From: Spongospora subterranea f. sp. subterranea
Lineage: Eukaryota > Endomyxa: Phytomyxea > Phytomyxea > Plasmodiophorida
DNA length: 64,000 nt
Assembly (NCBI GenBank): GCA_049724395.1
Contig: JAUGWO010000140.1
Coordinates: forward strand, 1-64,000
Direction: 5' to 3'
Shown here: in pieces, positions 21,983 through 34,542 of the stretch
Position numbering within the stretch: the first letter of the stretch is position 1
Layout: every line of letters begins with the position of its first letter
The notes under the pieces: model-generated
What the model was told of the DNA's origin: nothing
The model's database searches: none
The model's input: the letters and a program-made list of their open reading frames with translations, nothing else
Translations under genes and position numbers: made by a program

Positions 21983-23560
21983 TCACCAACGTTTGCCTCT
22001 ATGGATCGGGTGAATAACAACTTTTTCGGACTCTGTTTTCGACACCCTACTGATGTATAACGCTCTCTGGATCAATTGTTCTTGCTCTGCAGCTTCTTCC
22101 AGCTCCGCAATATGAAATTGATGGGTTTCTGTCTTGATATCGTCAGTGTTTGTCAACTTATTGAACTACATGCAAAACAAAATCAGAAATAACTCAGGTC
22201 AAACTTAACAATCACTTACAGATGAGGCGAAGTCAGCAAAACGCGAAACTAACTGCTCCCTAACCATGTTGAAAGGGCACGATTTTACCGACCAGCTAAA
22301 CCCTTTGTCAGCATCGGAACACGAGTCGAGAAATTCTACAACAGATGTGATGAATTCCCGCATTTGAACTCCTTCCTCAGTTAGAGTTGCAATTCTCGTC
22401 TCTAATCGTGAGACCGAATCCTGCAATAGCATCATCTCCTGAAGGCAGATTTAATTGTTTCCTTTTGTGCTCCTACGTGTTATGGGAGAAAGACTTACTT
22501 CTGGAGCGATCAATTTATCAGCGATGGGAACCCTCTGGGCGGTTCCTTTTGCACTAGGCCCCGGTAGACACGATTTCAAAACTGGAGCATTGATTGTCGA
22601 ACGATCTGAGATTACGAGTCCTCGAAGCTTTTTTTGCACCCGTTCACACTCGATCTCTCTTTTCCGTATCTCGTTCTGGGACAACGTCGTTTTGAGAGAA
22701 CTCAATTATACACTCGGTGAACCCCACCTTATATTGTTTATCCTTGAACTTGATCGCGTTGAATTTTTTCTCTAACGCCATGTAATTGGACTTCGCTTTC
22801 CTTTCCAGGCATAGCTTCTCCTTGGCACATTGTTTCAAGCGATCCATCAACTGAAAATTCTGTGGCTCTGCTGTTAATGATAAAAAACATTGCCGAAACT
22901 GTCCGGATTTGTTGAAAACGTACCGCTTCCTCGAGTTGCTCTTGCTCCATTCTCATTGCTATCAGTTTCTCGTCATGTGCTGTTTGTTGATTCTGAGCAT
23001 CAAATCAATGATCGCCGTCCGAACCCGCGAGACAAAATTACTGGTCGGACGTGGTTTTCATAAGCGACCTCCTGAGCTCGCTGATTTAGATGAGCAACTC
23101 TCTGAACCAACGACTCTAATATTCGCCTCAAACGACCTCCATCATCTTCAGGCATTTGTAAATCCTCGTCCCCGTAGCTATCGAGACCCAGAGCTGTCAT
23201 GTTTTCTAGAAGTGATAACGAAGTGTCATAACTCGAAGGCGAATCGTCAAGCTTCTTTAATGTCGTCCTAAGTATTAACAAAGAAAATCAACAAACGGAG
23301 AGAAATTAGGAGCAAATAGAGATTTACTGTTTAATAGCAATCTGGTGTGGATTATTAGGTTGATTGGGTTTAAAACTCGGGTTGAGATTTTCTTGATTAG
23401 CATATTGGCGAACTCTAGCCGCCGCCCCAACTCCTGGAGGGGAGACAATGAAAGCTAAAGGTGGCTTTCGTGCAGTGATGGGCGATGCTGGTATCGACGA
23501 GCCCTGGTCCTGGTCCGCTGCGGCCATTGGTGGCGCCATCTTTAACCCATATGGGGACAT
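21983..23560 (-). CDS. Coiled-coil protein of unknown function
   Basis: Seven exons fit together with GT-AG introns of 49-61 nt, giving roughly 390 residues from the ATG at 23560 to a TGA at 21983. The N-terminus is Pro/Ala/Gln-rich and disordered (SIPASPITARKPPLA). The middle holds long helices with heptad character (GGRLRRILESLVQRVAHLNQ; EKLIAMRMEQEQLEEA; KNEIRKREIECERVQKKLRG), then a Pro/Lys linker, then another helix (VSRLETRIATLTEEG) and a helical C-terminus (HIAELEEAAEQEQLIQRA). The layout resembles cytoskeletal or kinetochore coiled-coil proteins, but I cannot assign a family. Frames and splice sites are clean, so the gene is probably functional. Confidence 0.75.
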
Positions 23561-24259
23561 ACAGGCGACTCGGCGAGAGAATCAATAGCAATTTTGAAAG
23601 GTCGCCCGTATTCCCACTGCTTTCTATGTGTCTCTCTACTCATGCTCATGAGTGTCTCCATTTGTTAGAAGCGACAGACACCACTTTTATCTACACAAAT
23701 CAGGCCAGATCTAATTATGATGAAGCAAATGATGTATTATTATGGGCTCATCGATTACTGTAATTCCCATTCTACTCATCCTCGATCTGATGGGTTATTG
23801 TGTGGGCCACCAAAAACGAGAGAACAACTATGTGATACTTGGGCCGTGGTCCTATATTGACTGATTTCCTATCCCCAACTACCCAAGCAACCGTTTTGAA
23901 ACGCATGCATCGGAATTCTGTTCATCGTCCGGCAGTCCGAGATAATCGGGCGCTCTCAAAAATCAATTGCAGCTCCTGTGGTCGTTTTGGCGCGCTGCAT
24001 CTCAATATTGTCTACCAGAGTTAGGCGAAGGACACCTGCTGACTGGGGGGACTGCATCGCCCAACGACTCACCCTGTGACTCTGATTTGGGCCAGTATCT
24101 GCTTGCCAGTCGGCCTGTCCGGTTCAAGGTAACACTAGTACACTACAGTACCACTTCCTGTGTGTCGTCACAGGCGCCATACTGTAATTTCACAAAGTCA
24201 TCCGCCAAAATTTCGCTTCAGATTTTGAACAAGGCGGTTTTATTTGGTGGAGCATCAAC
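23561..24259. other. Intergenic, no recognisable gene
   Basis: Only short frames on either strand. This probably contains the divergent promoters of the coiled-coil gene (minus) and the 5'-nucleotidase gene (plus). Confidence 0.5.
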
Positions 24260-26237
24260 ATGATCGCTAATAATGCATCGTGGGCTATCGTTTTTTGGCT
24301 GTTGATATGTACTTTGTCGAAAGGCCAAGCTAATTACGGCCGTGCCTCCAGCAGCTCTCAACCGCTGGATGATAATTGCCCCCCTAAAATCAATCAGCTG
24401 CGAATCATTCATACGAACGATATACATGCCCATTTGGATGAGTTCAACAGCGGTGGCAACGATTGCAAAGCGTCTCAGATCTTGTCAAACACGTGCTACG
24501 GTGGCATCGCCCGTATACGAACTGCTGTCGACACGATTCGCAAACAGGACAAAGACGTCCTATTTTTTGATGCTGGAGACCAGTTTCAAGGAACCTTGTT
24601 CTACACCATGTTTAAGGGCGCCAAGATCGCCGAGTTTATGAACGACATCAAGGTATGAGTCGGTTATAGCGTTGATACGATTTCATTGCTGATCTGAGTA
24701 GTACGACCTAATGTGCATTGGCAATCACGAGTTCGATGAATGGAGAGAAGGTTTTGTATGAATTTTTTCAGAAGCTCAAATTCCCGGTCGTGTCATCCAA
24801 TATCGACGTCAGTCATTCTACCATGCTGCCAGCCTCTGTTTGACTTATTAACTCAGATGAACACCACCTTGTACTTGCACAAGATCGTGCAGCCCTACGT
24901 TGTGTTGGAAAAATGTGTGATGAGGTTCCTAAGGAAATATTGGATTGCTTAACATCGTGGATAGATAACATCGGAGTGATTGGGTTCATCACGAACTTGA
25001 CTCGCCAAACCACCAGAGGCGCCATGAACTTAACATTCTACGATCCTGTGGGTCCTGTCCAAAGAACTGTCGATATTCTACACAAAAAGGGTGTTCGGAA
25101 GATCATTGCCGTATCCCATAATGGATATGGCGATGATATTCGAGTGGCTGCCAAGTAAAAGAACTGACTCGTCGTGTTCTCATTTGTTCTTAATTCTTTT
25201 TCGACATCCCAGTACATACGGAATCAACCTGATCGTTGGTGGGCATTCGCACTCCTTGCTTCTGAAAAACCAGTCGATTTCAGGAGTGGTTGGCCGATAC
25301 CCAACGCCTGTCAAAAATTTAAGAAACGACCTCACCTATATAGTCCAAGCTCATAGATGGGGCGATTATCTAGGAAATGTTCTGGTTAAATGTACATGAT
25401 GGTCGATTGAGCATCGGGCTGAATATTCTGAACTCAACTTGGGTAGGGAATGATAACGAGGAACTCGTATCTGTGCAAGGCGACCCTATTTTATTGGATC
25501 AAACCGTTCCTAAACATAACGAGACGGCTGTTAAAGTGGCAACATGGCGCCGAGCTTTTGATGGCATCGGCAATGAAATCATTGGACAGGCGACATCCCC
25601 ATTTGGGTTCGATTGCAAGGGCACGAATGTATGCCCTCTGGCTGAGTTGATTACCGACGCCATGCTTGAGGCCCATAAAGCACTAGGTGCCGATCTAGCT
25701 ATGACCAATTCAGGGGGTATTCGAGCTGGATTTCCTTCTGGCAATCTAACTTATCAGGACGCTGCGACAATCCTTCCATTTGGAGATGCTCTGGTAAGGC
25801 GATTGGAAACGACCCTTGCACAATCTTGAGTAACGTTCAATTAGGTTCATTTAACAATGAAAGGCTCTGAGATTATGGCGATGCTGGAAGCAAGCGCAGC
25901 AATGAAGAATCAGCCAGATCGAGGCGGAGGAAGTGTTTTAACAACTGCTCGATGGTCAGGTCTACGATGTACAGTTAATATGTCGGCACCGATCTTCCGA
26001 AGGGTGTCGGGTGTCACTGTTAGGAATCGATTAACAGCAGTTTTTACGCCATTGGATCTATTGGCGACCTATACAACAGTCGTTAATGATTTCGTCGTGA
26101 TTGGCGGTGATAATATCATCTATCCACCAGTGAGTAATGAAATCTTGACCGACAATTTCCTGGACGTGTTTGTTGCTTACATCCGAGCGACCACTCCCGT
26201 GTCGCCAACCAGCGATGGACGTCTCACTGTTGTATGA
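24260..26237 (+). CDS. Secreted ecto-5'-nucleotidase (UshA/NT5E family)
   Basis: A signal peptide (MIANNASWAIVFWLLICTLS) leads into a metallophosphoesterase domain with LRIIHTNDIHAHLDE, LFFDAGDQFQGTLFY, CIGNHEFD, IAVSHNGYGDD and LIVGGHSHSLL, which hold the metal ligands. The C-terminal nucleotidase domain has CPLAELITDAMLEAHK, MTNSGGIRAGFPSGN, ATILPFGDALV and FVVIGGDNIIYPP. The family removes phosphate from nucleoside 5'-monophosphates outside the cell. Introns of 49-58 nt fit well at 24653, 24808, 24905, 25155 and 25792. Two places need a one-base deletion to keep the frame: after GNHEFD at about 24738 (GATGAATGG, expected D-N-G) and at about 25390 (GTTAAATGT). Either the assembly has single-base insertions or the gene is newly damaged. 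There is no C-terminal hydrophobic tail, so it is probably secreted rather than GPI-anchored. Confidence 0.85.
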
Positions 26238-27202
26238 TTAGTTATCGGTCAGCGAGCATCAGCAAGGCATGGAAAATTCAATCCAATGCCATCTTTCAAT
26301 TAAGAAACAAAAATAAAACCAGTGTTAAAGGTTTGGTAGCTCGTCTCGTCGTATATAACAGACAACGAGTAATTCAAATTGAAGACGGTCAAGTGGGGAC
26401 AGCTCGTTGGGCATTTTGCACTTTCAGATGGCCACACGGGAGTTTGTAAACGCCAGGAAAACGCATGTGACCAACTGAAATCGCCCAGAGCAGAGCTAGT
26501 TTTACCACAAATTGGAAAACAGACTGAGTCTCCATTCAACATCTTCCATTTGCGGAAAAAATCTTCATGACCAATCATAGGTTTCAATCATTGACAATGT
26601 CGTGCAGCGATGGATTTTGAATTGCAGCTTCATTGATATCGATTAGCCGACATATATATTCAAACGAGTATGTACAGCTCACTTCTAATCGCAACATCGG
26701 GCACTTGATGGTCGAATCAACAGATCCTGTTGATTCCTCGACCCTAAATTATATTACGTGCCTCATGCCTGAAAAAACATGGGCAACGTGGCCTCAAGTC
26801 TGCAAATGCCAACCCAAGTTTCTTTCAATCATCGATTCGCTCAGTCAACAACTCCTTCAGTTGCGAATAAACCCTTCTATGATTGCAGTGGGAACAGACC
26901 TCGGGAAGACTGAAGCCCGCTTTGAGAACGCAGGATCGTGTGTAATGATCAGAGATGTACTGTACTCTCTTTATCGCTCAGAAAACCCACCTGGCAATGT
27001 TGTCCACACACCGACAGTCTACAGTTAGCGCAGCCCGTTTGTGAACCCATATCCACAAAGCCACGACGGAGTTTCGCGCCGACTTTGGTGTACACAACCA
27101 ATGGCTTATCAACAGAGTATACCCGTTGAGTGCAGTCATTAAATCGCCTATGAAATTCATCATTCAAACCCTTTATTGGCGATCAAATTCAGTCGGTCCT
27201 AC
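26238..27202. other. Unresolved region
   Basis: A 131-codon plus-strand frame (26633-27028, starting at TTG) and a 73-codon minus-strand frame (26949-27167, with CANCRLSVCGQHC) overlap. Neither matches a known family. A polyadenylation-like AATAAA at about 26313 could serve the nucleotidase gene. Confidence 0.35.
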
Positions 27203-27700
27203 TCAGGTATTCAAAGAGAATACGTCGTGATAATTGGGGGTAGACAGACGGTTCGGGTTGCTTGTCAGTGAGAAGGCCCGATATCCAACAACGGCTGAAT
27301 GCAACGCCGCTCGACCAGACCTGTCGAGATGGACATGTATGTCGTGGTCCAATGTTGCTGGATAACTTCGTTCAGTGATCGTTAGGGAGCAAAAAGCGCG
27401 TTCAAGATCCAGTTTCAGTCGTGTAAAAAATCGGTCAATATCTCCCAATTTCGGAAGGTCGCATTTCAAAAAATCTAGTCGAAACACGGAGTTATCGCCC
27501 TCAGCTCTAGAAGATGGTGAAGTGATGATGGACGGTCGACCCTTTGATAAATTTAGTGGGAGAGGTCGGGAGATATGTTCGGTCAATCGACCGCACCTGC
27601 GCGCTAGAAGTCGCTCAGTCACCGATGTATCAGCGGTCAACGATTCCGATGCAACAGATATTCTTGATGTATGTCCAGAACTCATAGATATCTTCTGCTC
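27203..27700 (-). CDS. Hypothetical protein, minus strand
   Basis: An open frame of about 165 codons includes RLDFLKCDLPKLGDIDRFF and RLKLDLERAFCSLTITE, which look like genuine protein sequence (amphipathic helices), and a Ser/Arg-rich N-terminal part. An opposing plus-strand frame (27375-27779) is rich in Ser and Arg. One of the two could be real. No family recognised. Confidence 0.3.
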   Translation of the reverse strand, partial: EQKISMSSGHTSRISVASESLTADTSVTERLLARRCGRLTEHISRPLPLNLSKGRPSIITSPSSRAEGDNSVFRLDFLKCDLPKLGDIDRFFTRLKLDLERAFCSLTITERSYPATLDHDIHVHLDRSGRAALHSAVVGYRAFSLTSNPNRLSTPNYHDVFSLNT

Positions 27701-29923
27701 ATTTTTCCAATGTTCAGAGATCTGCAAAAAACAGGAAGAAGATCCGGAACAAAGCGCATTTTCCCAAGTATCATTTTGACAAGTCAGTCCCGATTTGGGT
27801 TCGTTCTGTGCAAAATCACAGTTTTGTTTTTGCAGGACCCGGTTTGTGGAGCAGTTTCGCGCCGCCCTAGCGGCTAGGGATCATAGGTCTTGTTTCTATG
27901 CTCTGCTGCGACTATCAGTAAAGGGTGGGTTCGATTGGGTTCATCAGAATTTAAGTGAGGAAATTCATACTCTGGAAGACACTTTATGGTTCTGCACAGT
28001 ATGGCTCACTTTGCAAAATGGGAAATCCATTCTTACGCATTCCTGCAGTCGTTGATTGATTGCTGGAAGGATGCTTTTCGTAAAGAAAACCACATCGCTC
28101 GCCAGAAAAGTTTATCATGGCTTATCGGCCCTCTGTCGTCGCTCCTCGTACAGGTGTGTCGTACTCGCTTTCACCTTCTCTGCGGGAGTGAGCAAGAACG
28201 ATTGAGGAAAATTGTTTTGAGCTTTGGGTCCGGAATGGGATTGTTATTATTTGATCGTTTTGACTTATCAGCCTGAGTAGAGAATGTATTCCAGCTGTTT
28301 CGTGGTCAGTTTTAGTGATGTTTCTTCAGCTGCCAGTCCCCGAGGATGAGCATCTTATTCGTGCACGATTACTATTACAGGACACCAATCACTTGAACGA
28401 TGCATTCCACTTTATTAAGAATCTTTCATTGCAAAATTTGCTCAAATTTGAGGAAATGATCAGCCCATTCGTTTTCGAAAAGCAGTTAAAACTGGCCGCC
28501 GATTTGGTCAAAGATGATCCCGATCTTCAACATCAGTTCATCCTATTTTTGCGGCCTATCGATGCAAAGTTTGCCTACCGTATCGTTCTCGAGAATGAAT
28601 TGGACCCCAAACGCTACCTTGAAATTGAAGCTACAGCGAAGCTACCCACTTTACGTTGGTTGATGCAGCAACGTATGTTCTGCTCCGAATTAGACTTAAG
28701 TTAACTCTAATTATGTTTTTAGACAAGCTGGTGGAGTTTGCAGAGGAAATTTGCGGCGATAACATCGGTCTCCAGTGTGAAGTTTTAAAAATGACCCTAA
28801 GAAGTAAACACGTAAACGAGTTTGTTTTTTTGTTCGAAAAATTTGGTGCCGGGGCTGGCGACGACGACATGATTCGAGCTTATCGAGAATATCAACTTGC
28901 CCCATTGTAAGGATGTGGTGTGTTCTCAGTTCCAAGGTTTTAATCGTTTGTTTATTTCAGTGATGTTCCAACACCGTCTGTCGATAATGTTAATCTCGTC
29001 GACTATTTGACCCTTCCCGTCCCCCTGTTGTTTGAGCCTGATAATACAATTTTAGAGCAATGTCTGAATAACACCACCCTCATTGGAATCGACGCTGAGT
29101 ATAAACCGACATTTTGCAATTTTGTCAGTGGCACGCCTGCCCAAGCGGCAGTTCTTCAGGTAATTCTGTGGTTTTCAAACTGAATGACCGCGTTTTTATT
29201 GCAAAACATCTATCAGCTGTCGTCACAATCGGTTTCGATTGTTTTAGATATGTGTAAACCTTTGAGCAAAGAGCGGGCGAACATTATTCGTGGCGTCTTC
29301 CGAAATCCGAATATACTCAAGCTGGGGTTCGCGATTCGTGGCGACAGTAAGTACCATTTTAATTTGAGCAATTTATAATTGACGCTCAGCGAATCTCGTT
29401 TCAGTTCGTGCATTGTCAGCTACGTTTACCGACACCGATTGTTTTTCACTGGTCTCTCCAGTTCTTGATCTTCAGAAAGTGGCTCGGCACTTAGATGTCT
29501 CGGGTGATCAAAAATTGATCAGTACGCCATATTGCCGAGATGTAGTAATATACAGTCATTGGTATTTGCGATGTAGGTCTATCTAAGCTATGCGAGGCGG
29601 TCCTTCACAAACCTCTCTGTAAAACGGAACAAGTTTCCAATTGGGGGATAAGGCCCTTGCGAAAGGAACAGGTTTTTTTGCTGTAGTTTATGTTTTTTTT
29701 TATCAGCTGACTGGGATCATTTCAGTTATCGTATTGTGCCTTGGATGCGTATTGCCTAACCGATTTGTATTCGAAAATTGTGGATAGAAAATTGTTGAGC
29801 TCAGCGATCAAAGTTGGTAGCGAAGAGATAGTTGATGATCTAGTAATATTGCATTCAATGCATGAAACGATCTCCGATGCCAGATGCGGTAATGTACTGC
29901 ATGCAATGCAAGAAAGTGTATGA
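27700..29923 (+). CDS. Mut-7/EXD3-like 3'-5' exonuclease
   Basis: At least nine exons with introns of 44-59 nt (one of 64) form a helical N-terminal region (TRFVEQFRAALAARDH, then LLFDR-free helices and LQNLLKFEEMISPFVFE, HKLVEFAEEICGDN), followed by a DEDDy exonuclease domain. Exo I is LIGIDAEYKP, with D and E. The middle of the fold reads LSSQSVSIVLDMCKPL, RNPNILKLGFAIRGD and SPVLDLQKVARHLD. Then come LSKLCEAVLHKPLCKTEQ, WGIRPLRKEQ and Exo III SYCALDAYCLTDLY, with Y and D. This is the signature of the Mut-7/EXD3 subfamily of the Werner/RNase D nucleases. In nematodes Mut-7 acts in small-RNA silencing of transposons. The first coding exon and its ATG are not certain; the exon ending at 27768 joins in frame to 27839. 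The end (TGA at 29921) is clear. Confidence 0.82.
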
Positions 29924-30171
29924 ATATACTTCTAATTTATATTAATTCTAAAGCACGTTATAAGTGTCCTTGTTCAATATGATATATGGATTATTGGCAT
30001 TGATCGGAGGTAATCGCCAATGTTCGTCCGAGATTCCAAGGCGATCATTCCGACGGACCGGTGAATGACCATCATGGGAATATTCAGGTTCATGGTCTTG
30101 ATTTCGCCATTTCTCGCCTCCTAACATAAATTAACAGGCAGAACGTAATCTCGTTCGTTCTTCTTTGCAGC
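29924..30171. other. Intergenic, possible first exon of the ML-domain gene
   Basis: A 19-codon frame at about 30066 (MTIMGIFRFMVLISPFLAS) looks like a signal peptide and could be the first exon of the gene that follows, but no good donor site is visible before its stop. Confidence 0.35.
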
Positions 30172-30855
30172 AGTTTCGTAATGGCTAAGCAGGTTCATTT
30201 CTCATCGTGCTCCCGAACGCAGGAGGATGATCTATCCCGCCTCGCAATCAGAGACGTTAGCAGCATTTTATCTACATGGGCAAATCCGTTGATTAGTAAG
30301 TCTGGTATTAGATAGACATCAGTCCATGGCCTGTCAAAGACGGATCCAATGCCCAAGCCGCTTTTCATATCGACCTCAAACAGCACATTGACCACGGTAG
30401 CCGTTACGATCTTCAGGTTGATCTCATGTTTGATCGTTATTATGTCTTATCCAAACATTGACGTTTTACTCTAAGATACGGATTGATCGCTATGTAGTCG
30501 TTCATGAAAAAGGTGATCTGTGTAAACTGGACCCTCACCTGACCTGTCCCAAAGACCCAGATTCCAATGTCTATATGAAATATGGATTCAAAATGCCGAA
30601 TCTGCCTATCAAGGGTACATTACATCTCAAAATTCAGATATGGAATCAACATAACCAAGAACGTAATACGATTGTTATTTGATAATAGCCTTCGCGTACA
30701 TTGATTCCTTCTTGGGCACAGTTTGTTGCGTCGAATTCAACATCGAAGTGGAACCCAGCGGCAAAGGAGGTGGAGTTATTTCAGGCATCCTTAACTCGTT
30801 AATGTCGGGAGGCAACATCACATCTAATATCGCTGTCGATTTTTTGACATTGTGA
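30172..30855 (+). CDS. ML-domain (NPC2/MD-2-like) lipid-binding protein A
   Basis: Exons joined by introns of 56, 59 and 59 nt give VHFSSCSRTQ, DISPWPVKDGSNAQAAFHI, IRIDRYVVVHEKGDLCKLDP, HLTCPKDPD, YGFKMPNLPIKGTLHLKIQI and a C-terminal CCVEFNIEVEPSG. The conserved Cys pairs, the SPWPV strand and the lipid-cavity strands are those of the ML (MD-2-related lipid-recognition) family, which carries sterols or other lipids outside the cell or in lysosomes. The C-terminal tail is Gly/Ser-rich and ends in a hydrophobic stretch. The open frame starts in mid-domain, so a signal-peptide exon upstream is missing from my model. The gene is a clear paralogue of the one at 40410, with the same intron positions. 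Confidence 0.78.
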
Positions 30856-31090
30856 TCAGGTCTAAATAAACCTGAGCGTTGAATTTCGTTTTCTTGCTCG
30901 ACCTGGCCGGAATGTCGGATTTGAATTGAATATCTGGTGGCGTGACGTCATTGTGTGCTTGAGTCGTAGTGATCGTGAATCATTATAGTTGCTCATGTTG
31001 ATTCATCTTTATCGGAACCATTGGGCAATAATATTATCATTTTTCTATTGTCGCTTATTGGCACACGAGATATAATTCTCATTTATTATC

Positions 31091-33953
31091 ATGAAGCTAT
31101 TGATTTCGTCATTTTTCGTATTGATCGTGTGCGCCGCCGCACTAGGTGATAACGAACAATCGACAGATAACGATCGAGTTGTGAAGAAAAAAGTGATTAT
31201 CACAACGACTGTTGGCCTGAATGGATCGGTTCCCAACGCTGTACCAGTCAATTCGTATCAAGTATCGAAGCCAAATGTTCAAAATACTCAGGTATCGAGC
31301 GGAATGACGACAAACACCAAGAATACTCAAGTATCCCACCGGTGTTACACAGAATAATGTATCGTCTCGAACGAATATCGACAACACACTATCCATGAAT
31401 CAAGGAATAGCATCTCCCTCCCTCACTCCTCAATCGCAAATTTTAACGTCCCCTACATCATTCTCGCGAACGAATATCGACAACACACTATCCATGAATC
31501 AGGGAATAACATCTCCCTCCCTCACTCCTCAATCGCAAGGTTTAACGTCCCCTACATCATTCTCGGCGAATGTTCAAACGTCTCCGTTGGTAACCCCCGC
31601 TGACGCATCTAAAACTGTCTTACCGCAATCTCCAATGGTTTCGCCTCGTCCAACAACAGTGATATCATCTCCCGTTACCGCTCTTGCTCCTCCGCTTGTT
31701 CGTTTTGGCCCATCAGAACCTACATCATCGTTTGTAAAGGTTCCTGTGGCGCCAATGAGTTCTACTGGTGGCGCAGTGTTTCGCCCCGCCCCACAACCTG
31801 TTGATGTATCTCAACTTGGTCGAATTTCTGCTGTGGTTAACAACCCTGAGCCTGTCCCGACGAATCATGCCGTTATCGTTTCTGGACCAATCCCTACTCG
31901 ATCGGACTCAGGACCGCCACAAGTCCTCTTGCCGATTTCAGGGTTGATGACTTCTCCAGCGCCTGTCAATGATTCGCAGGTTCCAGTAGAGAACGCAATT
32001 CGCCGTTCGGTTTTGCCATCGGGAATTCCTCAAACTCAATGGGATGTGCGTTCTCCCGTTACACCCGTTGCATTTGTGGATGATAACTCTATCCCCTTAT
32101 TGAGTTCTGAACCGAAGTCCTCGTCTGATGGTCCGCAACTGCTGGTGATGGGCCCCCTTAAGGAAAACATGCCTGGCCCTTTGATGGCAATGAATCGGCC
32201 ATCTCCACCTAAAGACATCACTCCTGATAGCAGAGATACAAATATGTTCACATCAAGGCCATCTCTTGCATCCAACGTTGTTGTCGTTGGGGCTCCCAAA
32301 CTGTCCTCAGTTCCGTCACGACCTGATACGATCAATCTATCTCCCTCGAACCAAGACTTCCGTATAATTCGAGGCCCAACCAGCAGAATGTGGATTGTTC
32401 CACGACCAGGTTCGTCATTGTCTCGCGTTGATGGGCCGTTAAAAACTAGCATCACCATTGACGCCGCTTCTGTCGCCAACACCATTAACAACAACGGCGC
32501 CAACCACGATGTAAGGTCGCCAACAGTCAACATGCAGCAACAGCCATTGTCATCTACCATCACAGGATTTGCTTCGGAACAGCCAATTCTTCCTTCCACC
32601 ATCAATGGCCTTGAAGTTAATGCTCCACAAACTCCAAATGTTTTGCAAGTCGCTCAGATGCCAAATGTTGCTCAGCCGACAAATGTCTTTCAACCGCCAG
32701 TTAATCCTAGCTCGTCCACTTTCGACGTGTCCTTGACCAGTAATCGCCGAACGGATATCAATGACAACCGACAGATCACTAATGTTGATAATATCAATAC
32801 CAATTCCAACATCAACAATGTCAACAATAATGTGAACAGCAACACTGTCAACAATAACAGGGTGGACAACACTAACATCAACAATGTTAACAACGTAAAT
32901 AACACCTCTACGAATATCAATACCGTCAACGCAATAAGTACAAATACTCCAGCCCCTACGACGCCTGCTCCTACGACGCGTGCTCCTACGACTCCAGCTC
33001 CTACGACTCCAGCTCCTACGACACCTGCTCCTACGACACCTGCTCCTACGACACCTGCTCCTACGACTCCGGCTCCTACAACTCCTGCTCCTACGACGCC
33101 TGCTCCCACGACTCCAGCTCCTACTACCCCTGCTCCCACGACTCCAGCTCCCACAACTCCACCACCGACTAATGCGACAACTCCTGCCCCAACTACAATT
33201 TCACCAATTCCTGTCGTGCTCAATCGAACAACGGAAACGATCGAGATCAACGGGAAAAAGGAGAAGAAAGTGTTCCGTGAACCAAAGACGCCAGAAGAGC
33301 CGGAGCTGAAGCGAGCTGGAGAAAAATACCAACCGAAGATGGACAAGCCTGCGCTGACTCCTGAACACTCAACAGTAGCGGTGTGGACGGCAACGCCAAA
33401 CGAAGAGGAAGAGCCATCAACAGTCGAACAAGGTGAAGTTATTGCGCAAAGAAAGCTGAAAGTAGAAAGATTCGGATCCGACGCGGGAGCAAAAGGCGAT
33501 GTTGTCGAATCATCGGAGATTATCGATGCCGATACGTTAACTGCTAAACTTCCCAAGACAGGAACGCTAACGGCAGATCGCGTCTCTCATGTCGACCGTA
33601 AGTCCAAGGATGTTTTCAAGCGAGGAAGCGACAATGGACAGTTCGATGCTTCTGAGCGCAAGAACGTTATCTCCAAAACTGATGCCGAGAGTGCAGACGG
33701 TCGACGAGAGGTATCGGCAACGAAGGACCTAACGTCGAATGTAAGGTCGTTCGAGAATTTTGGAAATAACAGGACCAATGGCAGCTTCGTGGAGCTCGAT
33801 AATAAGCGAGTCGCTAAAGAAGTCGAAAAACGCAAAGACGGCAACACGGCGACAACTAAGATTCTCGACGCCTCTGCGAAATCCGTCGTTGAAGATTTCG
33901 ATGCACCCTCTCCCTCAAAAACGTCACGTCCAAAGAAAGGACCTTCTTTATAA
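31091..33953 (+). CDS. Secreted mucin-like Thr/Pro/Asn-rich protein
   Basis: A signal peptide (MKLLISSFFVLIVCAAALG) starts a protein of about 950 residues. After a Ser/Thr/Pro/Val-rich region with a repeated block (NIDNTLSMNQGI twice) comes an Asn-rich stretch (INNVNNNVNSNTVNNN), then about 15 tandem TPAPT pentapeptides (32948-33165) typical of densely O-glycosylated mucins, and a charged Lys/Glu C-terminus (ASAKSVVEDFDAPSPSK). There is no globular domain. The signal-peptide frame and the main frame (31395-33953) differ by one base at about 31335 (GTATCCCACC; removing one C joins NTKNTQVS to TGVTQNNVSS). No splice site explains it, so a single-base insertion is likely. The function is probably extracellular coat or matrix. 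Confidence 0.8.
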
Positions 33954-33993
33954 TACAATAATGATATGACTCGTTAGTAATAGCACCGGGACA

Positions 33994-34011
33994 GTGTGTG
34001 TGTGTGTGTGT
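33994..34011. repeat. (GT)n microsatellite
   Basis: An uninterrupted run of TG dinucleotides, about nine copies, 40 bp after the mucin stop codon. Confidence 0.95.
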
Positions 34012-34146
34012 CATTCATCATTTAGTGCAATACACTGTCACCTACGATACAGGATATCATATCGACAGTGAGATCTGCAACGTGTGAGTGTGCGGGCCGC
34101 ATGGCACACGTCAAAGAGGGCATGCATTAACAAGCGTAGCCTACAG

Positions 34147-34222
34147 AGTTCGAAACCCAGCCAAACTGGTTTTTTCACCAGAAACCTACAGTACTCCTCG
34201 ACGCCAAAAAGGGGAAACAAGG
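34147..34222 (+). repeat. Dispersed repeat, copy 3 (box-B-like family)
   Basis: Begins AGAGTTCGAAACCCAGCC, then ACTGGTTTTTTCACCAGAA, CCTACAGTACTCCTCGACGC and AAAAAGGGGAAACAAG. It matches the copies at 13838 (inverted) and 14117. It is the most complete copy and lies alone between genes, which supports a dispersed SINE-like family over a part of the MULE island. Confidence 0.65.
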
Positions 34223-34542
34223 CACACATGCAGCAGGGTGACCATAAGTATTATAGCGAAACGCCGCTGATATAATTGTTTTGTCGTCAGGTCCATATTT
34301 CAGTGGTCAAAAAATGACAACGACACATGAGGTTCCGTCGGCCGTCGCATTTCTGATAGCTCTAAGATCATCATTGACGTTTTCGCCTAATTCGGAGGGG
34401 TATCGATCGCAAACCAATATTTGCCGGATAACCATAATGGCCTAACAGCTTCGACAGAGATGGTAAGTTTCACAGATAGGATGCCTAGTTTCCAGCAGGT
34501 GAAATAAGTATGAAAAGAAACTTGGTGTATGATCGTCTAACA

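Noticed and set aside
21162-22017. Repetitive protein-coding frames of up to 138 codons
   Set aside because: They are three-frame translations of the 53-bp minisatellite. The unit is not a multiple of three and there is no start context.
24770-24860. Very short introns (16 and 19 nt) in the nucleotidase gene
   Set aside because: A 49-nt intron with GTCAGT donor explains the second, and a one-base insertion explains the first with better family alignment. Other introns are 45-60 nt.
32690-33556. Minus-strand 288-codon frame rich in Gly/Val
   Set aside because: Mirror of the TPAPT repeats of the mucin gene on the plus strand; low complexity, no signal peptide or splice context.
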